Part shown: positions 1 through 7,012 of the stretch, one piece after another
Layout: every line of letters starts with the position of its first letter
How positions within the stretch are numbered: the first letter of the stretch is position 1
Assembly (NCBI GenBank): GCA_016708345.1
Contig: JADJFX010000012.1
Coordinates: forward strand, 1 to 12,417
Direction of reading: 5' to 3'
From: Candidatus Rhodoferax bjergmarkensis
Lineage (GTDB): Bacteria; Pseudomonadota; Gammaproteobacteria; Burkholderiales; Burkholderiaceae_C
Length of the DNA: 12,417 nt
The notes under the pieces: model-generated
Databases searched by the model: none
Seen by the model: the letters and a program-made list of their open reading frames with translations, nothing else
Told to the model about the DNA's origin: nothing
Translations under genes and position numbers: made by a program

Positions 1-198
1 CAGGATTTGCGGCTTACCCTGCGGGAGCGGTTCCAAAAAAGCGCACTTTCGCAGCCTGTCGCTGTGGCCGGTGGGCTTGAGCTTGCCATACGCCATGCCT
101 GGCGCAGATGGTGCGCCGATTTGCCTCCGGTTTCATTTGAAGTCAGCCACGACAGAGGCCAGTTTGGTGTGAATGACCCGCCCCCTCCAGTGGGTTGA
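1..198 (+). CDS. C-terminal end of a TPR/SPINDLY-type glycosyltransferase (GT41-like), partial
   Basis: The frame is open from the first base and ends at TGA 196-198, giving about 65 residues of a protein that starts left of the window. The segment LRLTLRERFQKSAL is followed by a GLELAIRHAWRRW stretch and then PPVSFEV. This matches the usual ending of bacterial O-GlcNAc-transferase-like (SPINDLY, GT41) proteins: a leucine/arginine helix of the type LRxRLRxSPL, an LExAYRxMW helix, then a short PP-containing tail. Such enzymes glycosylate proteins or take part in glycan assembly, which fits the locus. The gene converges on the minus-strand methyltransferase, and the two reading frames overlap by 56 bases (143-198). 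No catalytic residues lie in the visible part, so the assignment rests on the C-terminal pattern only. An unrelated gene end, or a chance open frame, remains possible. Confidence 0.42.
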   Translation, partial: QDLRLTLRERFQKSALSQPVAVAGGLELAIRHAWRRWCADLPPVSFEVSHDRGQFGVNDPPPPVG

Positions 199-573
199 AT
201 GGGTTGACCGCTGCTTCATTGGGGCTGGCGGGCGTAAGCTTCTGTGGATTATCCAAAACCTGGATAAACAATGCACTCCCCATGACGAATGCACAGTGAA
301 GGCCGGTCAAATTTGCAGCAAGAAATTCATCCCCTACCCGTTGCGGTCCATCGCCGTAGGGCCAAATGTAATCGTCAATCACGATCCATCCGCCAGGCGT
401 AACAAGATCGGCCCAGGCAAGCACATCAGAGTGGGCACTGGCGTAACTGTGGTTTCCATCGACGTGCAAGATGGCAATGCGCCCGGCGTAACGCGTATCA
501 CCGAGGTTGCCGTGCTCACTACCGAGTTTTGGCGGTATAGAGCAGCGGCATCAACGGAAGGTTGCTAAGGAAC
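143..573 (-). pseudogene. C-terminal part of IS-disrupted TylF-like SAM-dependent methyltransferase
   Basis: This is the 3' half of the gene whose 5' half lies at 1897-2656; the IS at 574-1896 separates them. The readable frame contains ILHVDGNHSY and then GGWIVIDDYIWPYGDGP. These are the D-G-x-H-x-Y and D-D-Y motifs of the Methyltransf_24/TylF group of class I methyltransferases, in which the acidic residues bind a metal near the sugar hydroxyl. The frame breaks near 505-506: upstream the protein reads as PSVDAAALYRQNSVVSTA, downstream as LGDTRYAGRIAIL. One missing C in a CC run on the coding strand explains this. Directly after the IS the frame that continues from the 5' half meets a TAG at about 565-567. 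The gene ends at 143, overlapping the convergent plus-strand gene. As written it cannot give a full-length product. Methyltransferase identity is secure; the substrate is unknown. Confidence 0.75.
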
Positions 574-598
574 TGTCAGCAAATTACTTTTACAACTT
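574..598 (+). repeat. Terminal inverted repeat of the IS (transposase 3' side)
   Basis: These 25 bases (TGTCAGCAAATTACTTTTAC...) are the exact reverse complement of 1872-1896. The transposase stop codon (590-592 on the minus strand) lies inside this repeat, so the gene ends in the terminal repeat itself. Confidence 0.93.
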
Positions 599-1846
599 CG
601 TACGCAGCCTGCGGGGTTTTTTGTTGATTTGATCCGGGTGTTCAGGAGCAATCGTGTAGTTCCAGTCGCCGTGAAATTTGTCCGGTATCAGGTGCAGCGT
701 CGCCATCGTCGCATCCTCTACCTTGACGCCGGTTGGGTACGCATCGGTGTCGAGCGCGGCGCGTACTCGCAGGCCTTTTGTTGTGGTGGTGCTGGCGATC
801 AGGTTGACAATGACCTCATGACTTTCGAGCGGGCGTCCACGCCAATTGCGGGTGATGTGACAGAACATCCGATGCTCGATTTTGTTCCACTTGCTTGTGC
901 CTGGCGGAAAGTGGCAAACGGCGATCTTCAGTCCGGTGACGTCGGCCAAGCGCTGAAGCGCCACCTTCCATAGGCGCACGCGTGATCCGTTGCTGCCCCC
1001 GCCGTCTGCGGTGATTAACAGTTCGCGTGCTTGCGGATAGGTCTTGCGCCCCATCTGACGCCACCAGCAGTAGATCGATTCGACATCAAACTCCGGTGTA
1101 TCGTGATCAATGCCGACACTGACCCAGCCAGCATTGGCGCTCAGGTCATAGACGCCGTATGGAATGGCCTTGCCCAGATCCTTATCCTGGAAGTCGTGTA
1201 CCCGCACCACTGGTTGACCTTTCGGATGCCACTCCTGTCCGGCATTCTTGAAGTCTCCCACCAATTCTTTCTTCTTGGTGTCCACGGATATCACCGGTTG
1301 GCCGCGTCGCTGAAACTGCTTGGCGCGCTGCGCGATGTACTCGAACTGCGCATTGCGATCCGGATGGCCAGCGCCCTCGCGCGTCTTGCGATTGACCTGC
1401 AGGCTGTAGCCCAAACTCTGCAGCACTTCGCTCACGGCTTGATGGCTGACCGGGTGACCTTGCCGATTCAACTCGGCGGCCATGGTGCGAACACTCTTGT
1501 ATGTCCAGCGCAATGGCGACATCGGATCACCTCGGGTCGTCGACTCCACCAACTCTTGGAGTGCCGGACACAAGCCCGTGTCCGCATTCGTCAGACGTGG
1601 GCGACCAGCACCCTCGCGGCGCACCCGATGCTTGAGTGCCATTGACGCGAGATGGCTCGCGTCGCTCAATTCCTTGATGCCAGCCGTGATCGTCGGCCGA
1701 GTCATTCCAATCGCTCTTGCCACGACGCTGACTCCGCCATACCCAAGTGCAAGAGCTTCAGTCGCAGCCCACAGCCGTCGCATCTGTTCGTCCATCACGC
1801 CACGTAGTGCTTCAAACTTCTCGGAAATGCGTGACTCATCATTCAT
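590..1846 (-). CDS. ISAzo13-family transposase
   Basis: The 418-residue protein cuts and joins DNA at the ends of the surrounding IS. An N-terminal helix-turn-helix (about residues 38-60, VVARAIGMTRPTITAG) is followed by a linker and a DDE catalytic domain. The likely acidic triad is D189 in VISVDTKKKELVG, D281 in LLITADGGGSNGSR, and E324 in PGTSKWNKIEHRMF. The DTKKKE and TADGGGSN motifs are hallmarks of the ISAzo13 ('Rhodopirellula-type') DDE transposases. The start ATG follows the terminal repeat closely, and the stop falls inside the other repeat, so the gene fills the element. All three catalytic residues are present and no frameshift is visible, so the enzyme looks functional and the insertion may be recent. 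Confidence 0.93.
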   Translation of the reverse strand: MNDESRISEKFEALRGVMDEQMRRLWAATEALALGYGGVSVVARAIGMTRPTITAGIKELSDASHLASMALKHRVRREGAGRPRLTNADTGLCPALQELVESTTRGDPMSPLRWTYKSVRTMAAELNRQGHPVSHQAVSEVLQSLGYSLQVNRKTREGAGHPDRNAQFEYIAQRAKQFQRRGQPVISVDTKKKELVGDFKNAGQEWHPKGQPVVRVHDFQDKDLGKAIPYGVYDLSANAGWVSVGIDHDTPEFDVESIYCWWRQMGRKTYPQARELLITADGGGSNGSRVRLWKVALQRLADVTGLKIAVCHFPPGTSKWNKIEHRMFCHITRNWRGRPLESHEVIVNLIASTTTTKGLRVRAALDTDAYPTGVKVEDATMATLHLIPDKFHGDWNYTIAPEHPDQINKKPRRLRTKL

Positions 1847-1871
1847 CCCACGATGCTACGAGATTTCAACT

Positions 1872-1896
1872 AAGTTGTAAAAGTAATTTGCTGACA
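1872..1896 (-). repeat. Terminal inverted repeat of the IS (transposase 5' side)
   Basis: Perfect 25-base match in inverted orientation to 574-598. Only about 25 bases separate it from the transposase ATG at 1846, so any native promoter must lie in or overlap the repeat. Confidence 0.93.
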
Positions 1897-2656
1897 ACGC
1901 CTAAGATAGTTCACCGCGCCGCGACCATAGGGGAGAAGGTTTATCTGGAACACGGTCAGTGCTTCATCAGCATCAACCGGAACGCTGTCAACCAGTCCTT
2001 TCTCATCATTCTGAACCAGATGCGCATTCGACCACGGGTCTACACACAAGAGTTTGCCGATGTTGCAGCAAATTGCCAGTCGCGCAAGTACGAATGCCGA
2101 TTTGCCCCACCAACTGCCGATTCCACCACATCGCCTGACGGGCAGTAACGCACCAGTTCGCACAATGCGCGAATTTTTTCATGGTCGCACATGCCGGGAA
2201 TGGTGTCGGCATGGTGGAAAATAGCTGAAATTTCAAGCGCAGAAACCGATGGCTGTGGCGTGCGGACTGCCGCTAATTCCAGCGGATTTTCCAGAATAAA
2301 CTTGCCAAAACGCAGAGCCTTGTGGAATGGTTCAACTTCGCTTGCCACAGGGGACGCATTGACCAGCGTTACCCAGGAAACGATGGATTAATACACCGGT
2401 TGAGGGTAGTCCCCACCACAGGGTTGGGTGTAAAAATACCATCAATGTTGAAATCATGGATGGCCTGGCGCAAAGCCTGATCAAAATTGGATGCAGTGAT
2501 GTAAGGCAGGTGGACCCACTGCGGGTAGCGCTCCCGCACTGGGTCGTAACCGAGCGAGGAAGAACCAATCACCCACTGGCCCTCAGCCTGTGCGCGCTCC
2601 AGAAAAGCCAGCGATCGTGGCATTCATGCAGGGAAAATGAGAGTCCGGTTAGCCAC
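1897..2656 (-). pseudogene. N-terminal part of IS-disrupted two-domain methyltransferase
   Basis: This is the 5' part of the last operon gene. The GTG start (2654-2656) overlaps the stop of the preceding gene by 8 nt and has GAGGAAA five bases upstream. Roughly the first 100 residues (SLAFLERAQAEGQWVIGSSS, then FNIDGIFTPNPVV) form an alpha/beta unit resembling the Rossmann-like N-terminal domain of ATP-grasp proteins. A linker follows, then SAM motif I as GSWWGKSAFVLARLA and LLCVDPWSNAHLVQNDEKG. Breaks: an in-frame TGA at 2624-2626 after ten codons; a frameshift at the CCC run 2372-2374 (one missing base restores FPGVTLVNASPVASEV); and another at 2121-2122 (one missing base restores GDVVEIGSWWGK). 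With the 3' part at 143-573 the intact protein would be about 395 residues, longer than a lone methyltransferase because of the extra N-terminal domain. Confidence 0.78.
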
Positions 2657-3406
2657 GCCCGTTTCCTCTTTCGCACACCAAAAAAATGCTGGCACACAGG
2701 TCAGGGTAGTGTTGCCCCAGTTGGTAGCAGCCCTCCATGTATGCAGGTGAAATGATGTCGGTGTTAAGCAAGCGGTCCCATTGAAAATTGGCCATCGCTT
2801 TAAAAAATATTCCGGTGCGGTACACCACGCGCAAGCCGGCAGCTACGGCATCGCGCTCCAGCGTATCAAGTGTGTAGGTGCAGCGGTGGCCGTGCGCGGC
2901 TTCTGCGGGTGTAACGGCTGTGTTGTGGGAGATTAAGCCCATTTTGACGGCAATTTGCCGGGAGGGTGCGTTGGCATTGGGGCACACTAAAAACAGCCGC
3001 CCACCATCACTCAACCATTCGGTCGTTGATGCGTTTCAACACCAGCACAGGTCGTCACGTGTTCCAGCACATGGGTTAAAACGATGTTGTCGTAGCGCTT
3101 GGGTATGCTGACATTTTCGAACGACGCGTGAATGAATTGCACTTGGTCACCCAGGCGGCTTTGGGCCTCCTGAATGGCAACATCGGAGGCTTCCACGCAA
3201 GTAATGTCATCAAAGTGTTCCAGAAAGCGCCGGGTAAAGTCGCCCCTTGTAGCTACCCAGCTCAGCAGACTGCCCGGTTTGAAAAATGGCTCGAACGATT
3301 TGAGCATGTAGGGATGCATGACATCAAAATCAAATCCGTAAGCGTATTTTTCGCTTGTCACGTTGTTCAAATCGTTCAGTTCCCCGTTGTAGTTTCTGGT
3401 TGCCAA
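2649..3406 (-). pseudogene. Class I SAM-dependent methyltransferase, frameshifted
   Basis: About 252 residues once repaired. The start is TTG (3404-3406), preceded by AGGGAAG; no ATG is nearby. The fold order is clear: a DFDVMHPYML helix, SAM motif I, the acidic ITCVEASD strand, KRYDNIVLTHVLEHV (post-II motif), then a C-terminal half with GGRLFLVCPNANAPSRQ. Motif I is hidden by a compensating indel pair. The ORF reads SLLSWVATRGDFT, but adding one base near 3263 and removing one from the CCCC run at 3243-3246 gives LLELGSYKGDFT. A second break at about 3022-3056 joins VLEHV to SDGGRLF; three indels there restore roughly DDPVLVLKRIND. It resembles the methyltransferase at 7854-8577 throughout, including the C-terminal YTLDTL...AG and GI(F/Y) segments, so the two look like paralogues. 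It probably methylates a sugar hydroxyl or carboxyl of the glycan; the substrate cannot be read from sequence. Confidence 0.78.
2662..2668 (-). promoter_or_regulatory. Ribosome binding site for the two-domain methyltransferase
   Basis: GAGGAAA on the minus strand lies five bases before a GTG codon (2654-2656). It supports choosing this GTG, which overlaps the end of the upstream gene, over the ATG at 2621-2623 that follows an in-frame stop. Confidence 0.5.
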
Positions 3407-3410
3407 AATA

Positions 3411-3417
3411 CTTCCCT
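3411..3417 (-). promoter_or_regulatory. Ribosome binding site deciding a TTG start
   Basis: AGGGAAG on the minus strand stands four bases before TTG 3404-3406. It lies in the 24-base gap after the upstream propeller gene and is the only good start signal for the methyltransferase, so TTG is preferred. Confidence 0.42.
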
Positions 3418-3430
3418 TTTTATAGGTTGG

Positions 3431-4384
3431 TTATGCATGCAGAACGGCCAGACCGAACCCGTGTCGGCCAAATTCGTTGCCGTTGTACAGTAGGAATACG
3501 TTCCCGCCGCATTCAAATAGGTGTGGATAACATTGCATTTGCGAATCCCATCCTTCGCTCGACACGTCTATGCCAGCCAGTTCGTCATTGCGCACCCACT
3601 TCTTAAGGTCGTTAGATTGGGCGTAACCCAAGCGGTAGGCACGGCTGCTGTCTTTCCGAAATCCGTATGCTTGTCGGTAGCAGAAATACATGTGGTAAAT
3701 GCCATCCAGACAAATCACGGTGGGCAGGGCCTGGCATTCGTCAGCATTAAGCCGGTCACTGATGATTTGCTGCCCGTTGCGCTGCCAGTGAATGCAATCT
3801 GATGATGTGGCGTGGGCAATCTTATATACCCGATCGGGCGGTTCGGCTTCATTGAACTTCTGCCACTTAGTGCCATAGATGTACCACATGTGATACACGT
3901 CTTCGTAGCGCCGCACAAAAGCATCAGCAACCAGAAATGGCTCGTGCAGGGATGCAGTCAACAATGGTCCGGTGCCATACCGCTGAAAGGTTTGTCCGTC
4001 ATCATGGCTGATGGCAAGACCAATGGAAGCATCCGCCGAAACCGATACTTTGCGGTTCCAACCCGTGGTGTAAGCCAGCACACGGTCATCCTGCCTGAGT
4101 ACGTTGATGGGGAAAATCCCGTGTTCATCAAAACAGCCTAACCCGCCTAGCGGAAGCACCGATTGGGTGGAGATGCCAAGTAACTGTCTCATGTTGCGTG
4201 AAAAATCGGCATAGGCGATATGGCTAAGGTATTTGCCCACACTGTCACGCTCGCGGGTGGAGAAGTACACCCTTACCCTGTCTGGCAAAACCAGTGATTG
4301 CGGTGATTGTGCGAATTCCACGCACCGGTTAGGTAGCGTGTGTTCGGTCGGCCTAAACACCAGTCCCAATTTTTCCCACTTCAT
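3431..4384 (-). CDS. GH43/GH32/GH130-like five-bladed beta-propeller protein (copy A)
   Basis: A 317-residue, unbroken protein with no signal peptide or membrane segment, hence probably cytoplasmic. ATG 4382-4384 overlaps the stop of copy B as ATGA; the earlier in-frame ATG at 4396 would overlap more and lacks support. Repeated blade signatures appear in order: EFAQSPQSLVL, RVRVYFSTR, CFDEHGIFP, SIGLAISHDDGQTFQRYG, HEPFLVAD, VYHMWYIYG, then DECQALPTVICLDGIYHMYF, YRLGYAQSNDLKKWVR, EGWDSQMQCYPH and GFGLAVLHA. Blades with W/Y/F-rich strands and HDDGQTF/SxDxxxW turns are typical of the furanosidase (GH32/43/68) and GH130 superfamilies. The E-C pair resembles the general-acid motif of GH32, but no family-defining catalytic triad is certain. 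It could be a hydrolase, phosphorylase, transglycosidase or non-catalytic sugar-binding protein. Its place inside a biosynthetic operon argues against simple nutrient breakdown. Confidence 0.7.
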   Translation of the reverse strand: MKWEKLGLVFRPTEHTLPNRCVEFAQSPQSLVLPDRVRVYFSTRERDSVGKYLSHIAYADFSRNMRQLLGISTQSVLPLGGLGCFDEHGIFPINVLRQDDRVLAYTTGWNRKVSVSADASIGLAISHDDGQTFQRYGTGPLLTASLHEPFLVADAFVRRYEDVYHMWYIYGTKWQKFNEAEPPDRVYKIAHATSSDCIHWQRNGQQIISDRLNADECQALPTVICLDGIYHMYFCYRQAYGFRKDSSRAYRLGYAQSNDLKKWVRNDELAGIDVSSEGWDSQMQCYPHLFECGGNVFLLYNGNEFGRHGFGLAVLHA

Positions 4385-5354
4385 GGTGCCCCCCATGCAT
4401 TTTGCGATTCCAGTACCGCCAGGCCAAACCCGGTACGCCCCATTCCATTGCCTTGGTACAGCATGTAAGTGACACCGTCGAGTTCAAAGACATGCGGATA
4501 GTTGACCATCTCTGAATCCCATCCGGTCTCAGAAGGGTCGATGTCCAGTAAATCATCATTTCGATGCCAATTCACCATGTCAGTAGACACAGCGTAGCCA
4601 ATTCGATACCCCCCCTCACGACCTTTGTAATTGAGAATATCGCGGTAAGAAAAAACATGTGGTAGCGCTGATTGCGGTACGTTACGTCCGGACATGCTTG
4701 GCATTCATGTTCACCGAGTTTGTCTGCAATCAACTCGTTACCATTTTTAACCCAGTCGATTCCATTGGGTGAAGTTGCCATTCGGATCTTTTAGATCGGT
4801 TCCGGCTTACCAAAGGACATTGTCCATTGCTTTCCCGCCACGTACCAGAGCTGCCAGTCACCATTGAATTTGCGAATGCGCGGACTTCCGAGCAGGAAGG
4901 GCTCGTCCGGGCTGTAGGACAGCACGGGTCCATCGCCCAGCCGCTGGAAGGTTTCGCCGCCGTTGTGGCTGGTTGCCAAGCCAATAGCGGCGTTAAACGG
5001 TACCGATTCGCATCGGGTCCACCCTGCATAGTAGGCGCGAATTTCAGCTCCGTCTTGGATCACGGACACCGGAAAAGTGCCGAATTCGTCGAATGTTCCG
5101 TATTTTCCAAGCGCCAGCACTGGCTGCTCGCTCACACGCATTATGTTGAGCAGGTTACCGCGGTCAAGGTCTATGTAGGAGATGTAGCTAAGGTATTGTC
5201 CGTCCCGGCCGGGCGCGGGACGCGAGCAGAAATACACCCGCACGCAAGCGCCAGAGACCAAAACCGATGGCGATTGAGCGAACTCGTGCATCCAGCCAGG
5301 ATTGGACAAATCCCTAGGATCAAACACCTTGCCAAGTTTTTTCCATCTGAACAT
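4381..5354 (-). pseudogene. GH43/GH32/GH130-like five-bladed beta-propeller protein (copy B), frameshifted
   Basis: A 324-residue protein when repaired, paralogous to copy A just downstream. The start MFRWKKLGKVF matches MKWEKLGLVF of copy A. Shared blocks include EFAQSP, VRVYF, FDEFGTFPV, AAIGLATSHNGGETFQR, DEPFLLG, HECQACPDVTYRNQRYHMFF, YRIGYAVSTDMVNWHR, GWDSEMVNYPH and GRTGFGLAVL. Two lesions exist. TAA at 4791-4793 replaces the tyrosine of a (V/I)YKI segment seen in copy A; this is a substitution-type change, not a homopolymer slip. A T6 run (A6 at 4650-4655 on the plus strand) is one base short and shifts the frame after RYHMFF; adding one T gives MFFSYRDILNYKG and makes the length 975, an exact multiple of three. 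The start has AAGG six bases upstream, 23 bases after the phosphoesterase stop. The stop overlaps the copy A start. The biochemical role is as open as for copy A. Confidence 0.7.
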
Positions 5355-5377
5355 GAAAGCCTTTTTCTAGTCGTTCA

Positions 5378-6058
5378 CTAACCATCCGCTAGTCGCCGCA
5401 GGTTGCGAGCCCCGGTCCGTAAACCGCCGTAGTAATAGTCATTGAAGCCAGCAGCATCCATCAGATCAAACACTTTCTGCATGTCGTACTCGACACGGCA
5501 GAGAGAAAATTCGTCGGCTTCGTACACGGCAAAAGCCGCGCGTGGATCGCCGTCTCGTGGCTGCCCCACTGAGCCGGGGTTGCAATATATCTTGTCGCCG
5601 AATCGCTGCACAGTTTGCAGGTGGGTGTGGCCCGATACAAAGACCCGCCCCAGCACCCGTTCAAAATATTCGGCGCTGGGCTTAATGTATTCGTCAATGG
5701 GGTCAGTCCAGCCGCCATGGACTAGTCGCACTTCGTCGATTTCGCGCTGCACCGGAAAGCTGCGCAACCATTCCAAATGTGCAGGTTTGATAATGCTGCG
5801 CTGGTAGTTTAGACAATCGTTCACGCTTTGCGAACGCGGACAAAAGCCACCTCCAGCCATGTACCAATCGTGGTTGCCCATAACGCATTCAATCTTTCGT
5901 TCACGCAAGGCGTGGCAACACTCGTTGATTTGCGAGTAATACCCCACTACATCGCCCGCACAATAAATGCGCGATATTCCCAGCCGATCAATCTCGGCCA
6001 GCACGGACTTGAGTGCTTCGTAGTTACCATGAATGTCAGAGATGAACGCCGTCTTCAT
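5378..6058 (-). CDS. Calcineurin-like metallophosphoesterase (YfcE/MJ0936-type)
   Basis: A 226-residue, intact single-domain enzyme that would hydrolyse a phosphomonoester or phosphodiester with two metal ions in the cytoplasm. All motifs are visible: D8-x-H10 in FISDIHGN, D36 in CAGDVVGY, N62-H63 in GNHDW, H114 in LVHGGW, and H144-x-H146 in SGHTHL. The start at ATG 6056-6058 puts MKTAFISDIHGN at the N-terminus, the normal position; the frame is open further upstream to 6097 but that would add 13 residues with no counterpart in the family. It overlaps the end of the ATP-grasp gene by 23 nt, so translation is likely coupled. The family includes broad-specificity phosphodiesterases, so the true substrate is unknown. 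Candidates from context are a sugar phosphate, a nucleotide product, or an acyl-phosphate by-product of the ligase. Confidence 0.85.
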   Translation of the reverse strand: MKTAFISDIHGNYEALKSVLAEIDRLGISRIYCAGDVVGYYSQINECCHALRERKIECVMGNHDWYMAGGGFCPRSQSVNDCLNYQRSIIKPAHLEWLRSFPVQREIDEVRLVHGGWTDPIDEYIKPSAEYFERVLGRVFVSGHTHLQTVQRFGDKIYCNPGSVGQPRDGDPRAAFAVYEADEFSLCRVEYDMQKVFDLMDAAGFNDYYYGGLRTGARNLRRLADG

Positions 6059-7012
6059 AAAAAATATGCTCGTCGGTATAGCGCACGGCGCGTCCACGGA
6101 GGATGTTAGGCTGCACCGGATCGCGTTGATTCAAAAAATAATCCAGCGCCATCGCACTTTCGTTGTAACCGAAAGCGGTGCGAATGGAGGTGGAGGAAGA
6201 AACTCGGGGATTGATCTCCAGCAGCTTTACCTCTTCTGCACAGCGACGAAACTGGAAATTGGTCGGCCCTATCGGACGGAACAGACGGCACAGTTCAAGC
6301 ATCGCCGGGATGAACTCTAAAGTGTCGGCCACTTTAGCTCGGTCGGTGTAACCGTAACGAGACAATTTTCGTTGCAGCGTCATGCTCGCAAAATAACCGC
6401 CGCGACCGTTGCAAAACGCAGAAGTAGTGAATTCTTCGTCGTCGTTTCCGACAATGGGTTGCGCCATGAGTATCGGCCCGATGTCGGCACGATACCTCTG
6501 AAATTGAGACTCCGACGCTACTAGCACGATGCCCTTGGAGCCAAAGCCTTGGCGTGGCTTGAGTAGGAATGGCAGGCCAAACCGTTGAACCAACGTGGCT
6601 AAGTCAGAATCCAGCGTACTTTCGATAGCGCAGGCGATCCCTGCTTTTGACAATTGCTGGTAAAACCCCCACTTGTCTTTGCACTGTGCGATCAGCTTCG
6701 GCTCGTTGAGCATGGGTAGCGCACCGGTTCCCAAGATATCTGGCAGATGTTCAACCCAGTGGAACATGTCGATTTCGATGCCGGGAATCAACAATTCAAT
6801 TCGGTGCCGTCGCAGCGTGGCGAGAAGCCAATCGAGATACTCAGGTGATTTGGTAGGGGGGCCTGTTCGAATACGTCACAAAACGCGGGTGCCACCGAGT
6901 CATGGTAAATCGACGTCCCGACCAAGAAACACGCCTGACCAGATCGCCTCAACGAGCGCAGAATTCCGTAACCGACTACGCCACTGGCCCCGGAAACCAA
7001 CACCCGCTTCAC
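6036..7012 (-). pseudogene. ATP-grasp ligase (CarB/PylC-like), frameshifted
   Basis: A 325-residue protein when repaired. ATP-grasp enzymes join a carboxylate, activated as acyl phosphate, to an amine or similar nucleophile. The GTG start (7010-7012) overlaps the SDR stop as GTGA. The N-terminal Rossmann-like domain begins VKRVLVSGASGVVGYGILRS; the nucleotide-binding part has DKWGFYQQLSKAGI, FLLKPRQGFGSKGIVLV (lysine and glycine loop) and MAQPIVG; and the metal-binding end has the LLEINPR motif followed by RVSSSTS. The two halves lie in different frames: at 6856-6861 a C6 run (coding strand) needs one more C, restoring QAPPTKSPEYLDWLLATLRR and giving a length of 978, a multiple of three. It ends 23 nt inside the phosphoesterase gene. 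Given the aminotransferase in the operon, a plausible reaction is amide formation on an amino sugar; this is inference. Confidence 0.8.

Larger units (their letters stand above)
574..1896 (-). mobile_element. ISAzo13-family insertion sequence, complete
   Basis: The element is 1323 bp, bounded by perfect 25-bp inverted repeats at 574-598 and 1872-1896, and holds one long transposase gene on the minus strand. Its outer ends read TGTCAGCAAATT inward on both sides. The dinucleotide AC lies just outside both ends (572-573 and 1897-1898), a possible 2-bp target duplication, too short to be proof. It sits inside a methyltransferase gene: coding sequence typical of one enzyme continues on both sides. 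The transposase has no frameshift, unlike most neighbouring genes. The element points the same way as the operon, so it could be polar or partly read through, but its target is the last gene, so no downstream gene on that strand within the window is affected. Confidence 0.9.

Noticed and set aside
1031..1645. Plus-strand open frame of 204 codons inside the IS
   Set aside because: It is antisense to the intact transposase, whose catalytic motifs are clear, and has no recognisable domain of its own.
572..1898. AC dinucleotide as proven target-site duplication
   Set aside because: Two bases can match by chance, and removing one copy does not restore the host reading frame, so it is noted only as possible.
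4827..5381. Plus-strand open frame of 184 codons
   Set aside because: It lies entirely opposite the propeller copy B gene, has no family motif, and the minus strand shows conserved blocks shared with copy A.
6059..6097. Upstream start for the phosphoesterase
   Set aside because: It would add 13 residues before MKTAFISDIHGN, which is the normal N-terminus of the family.
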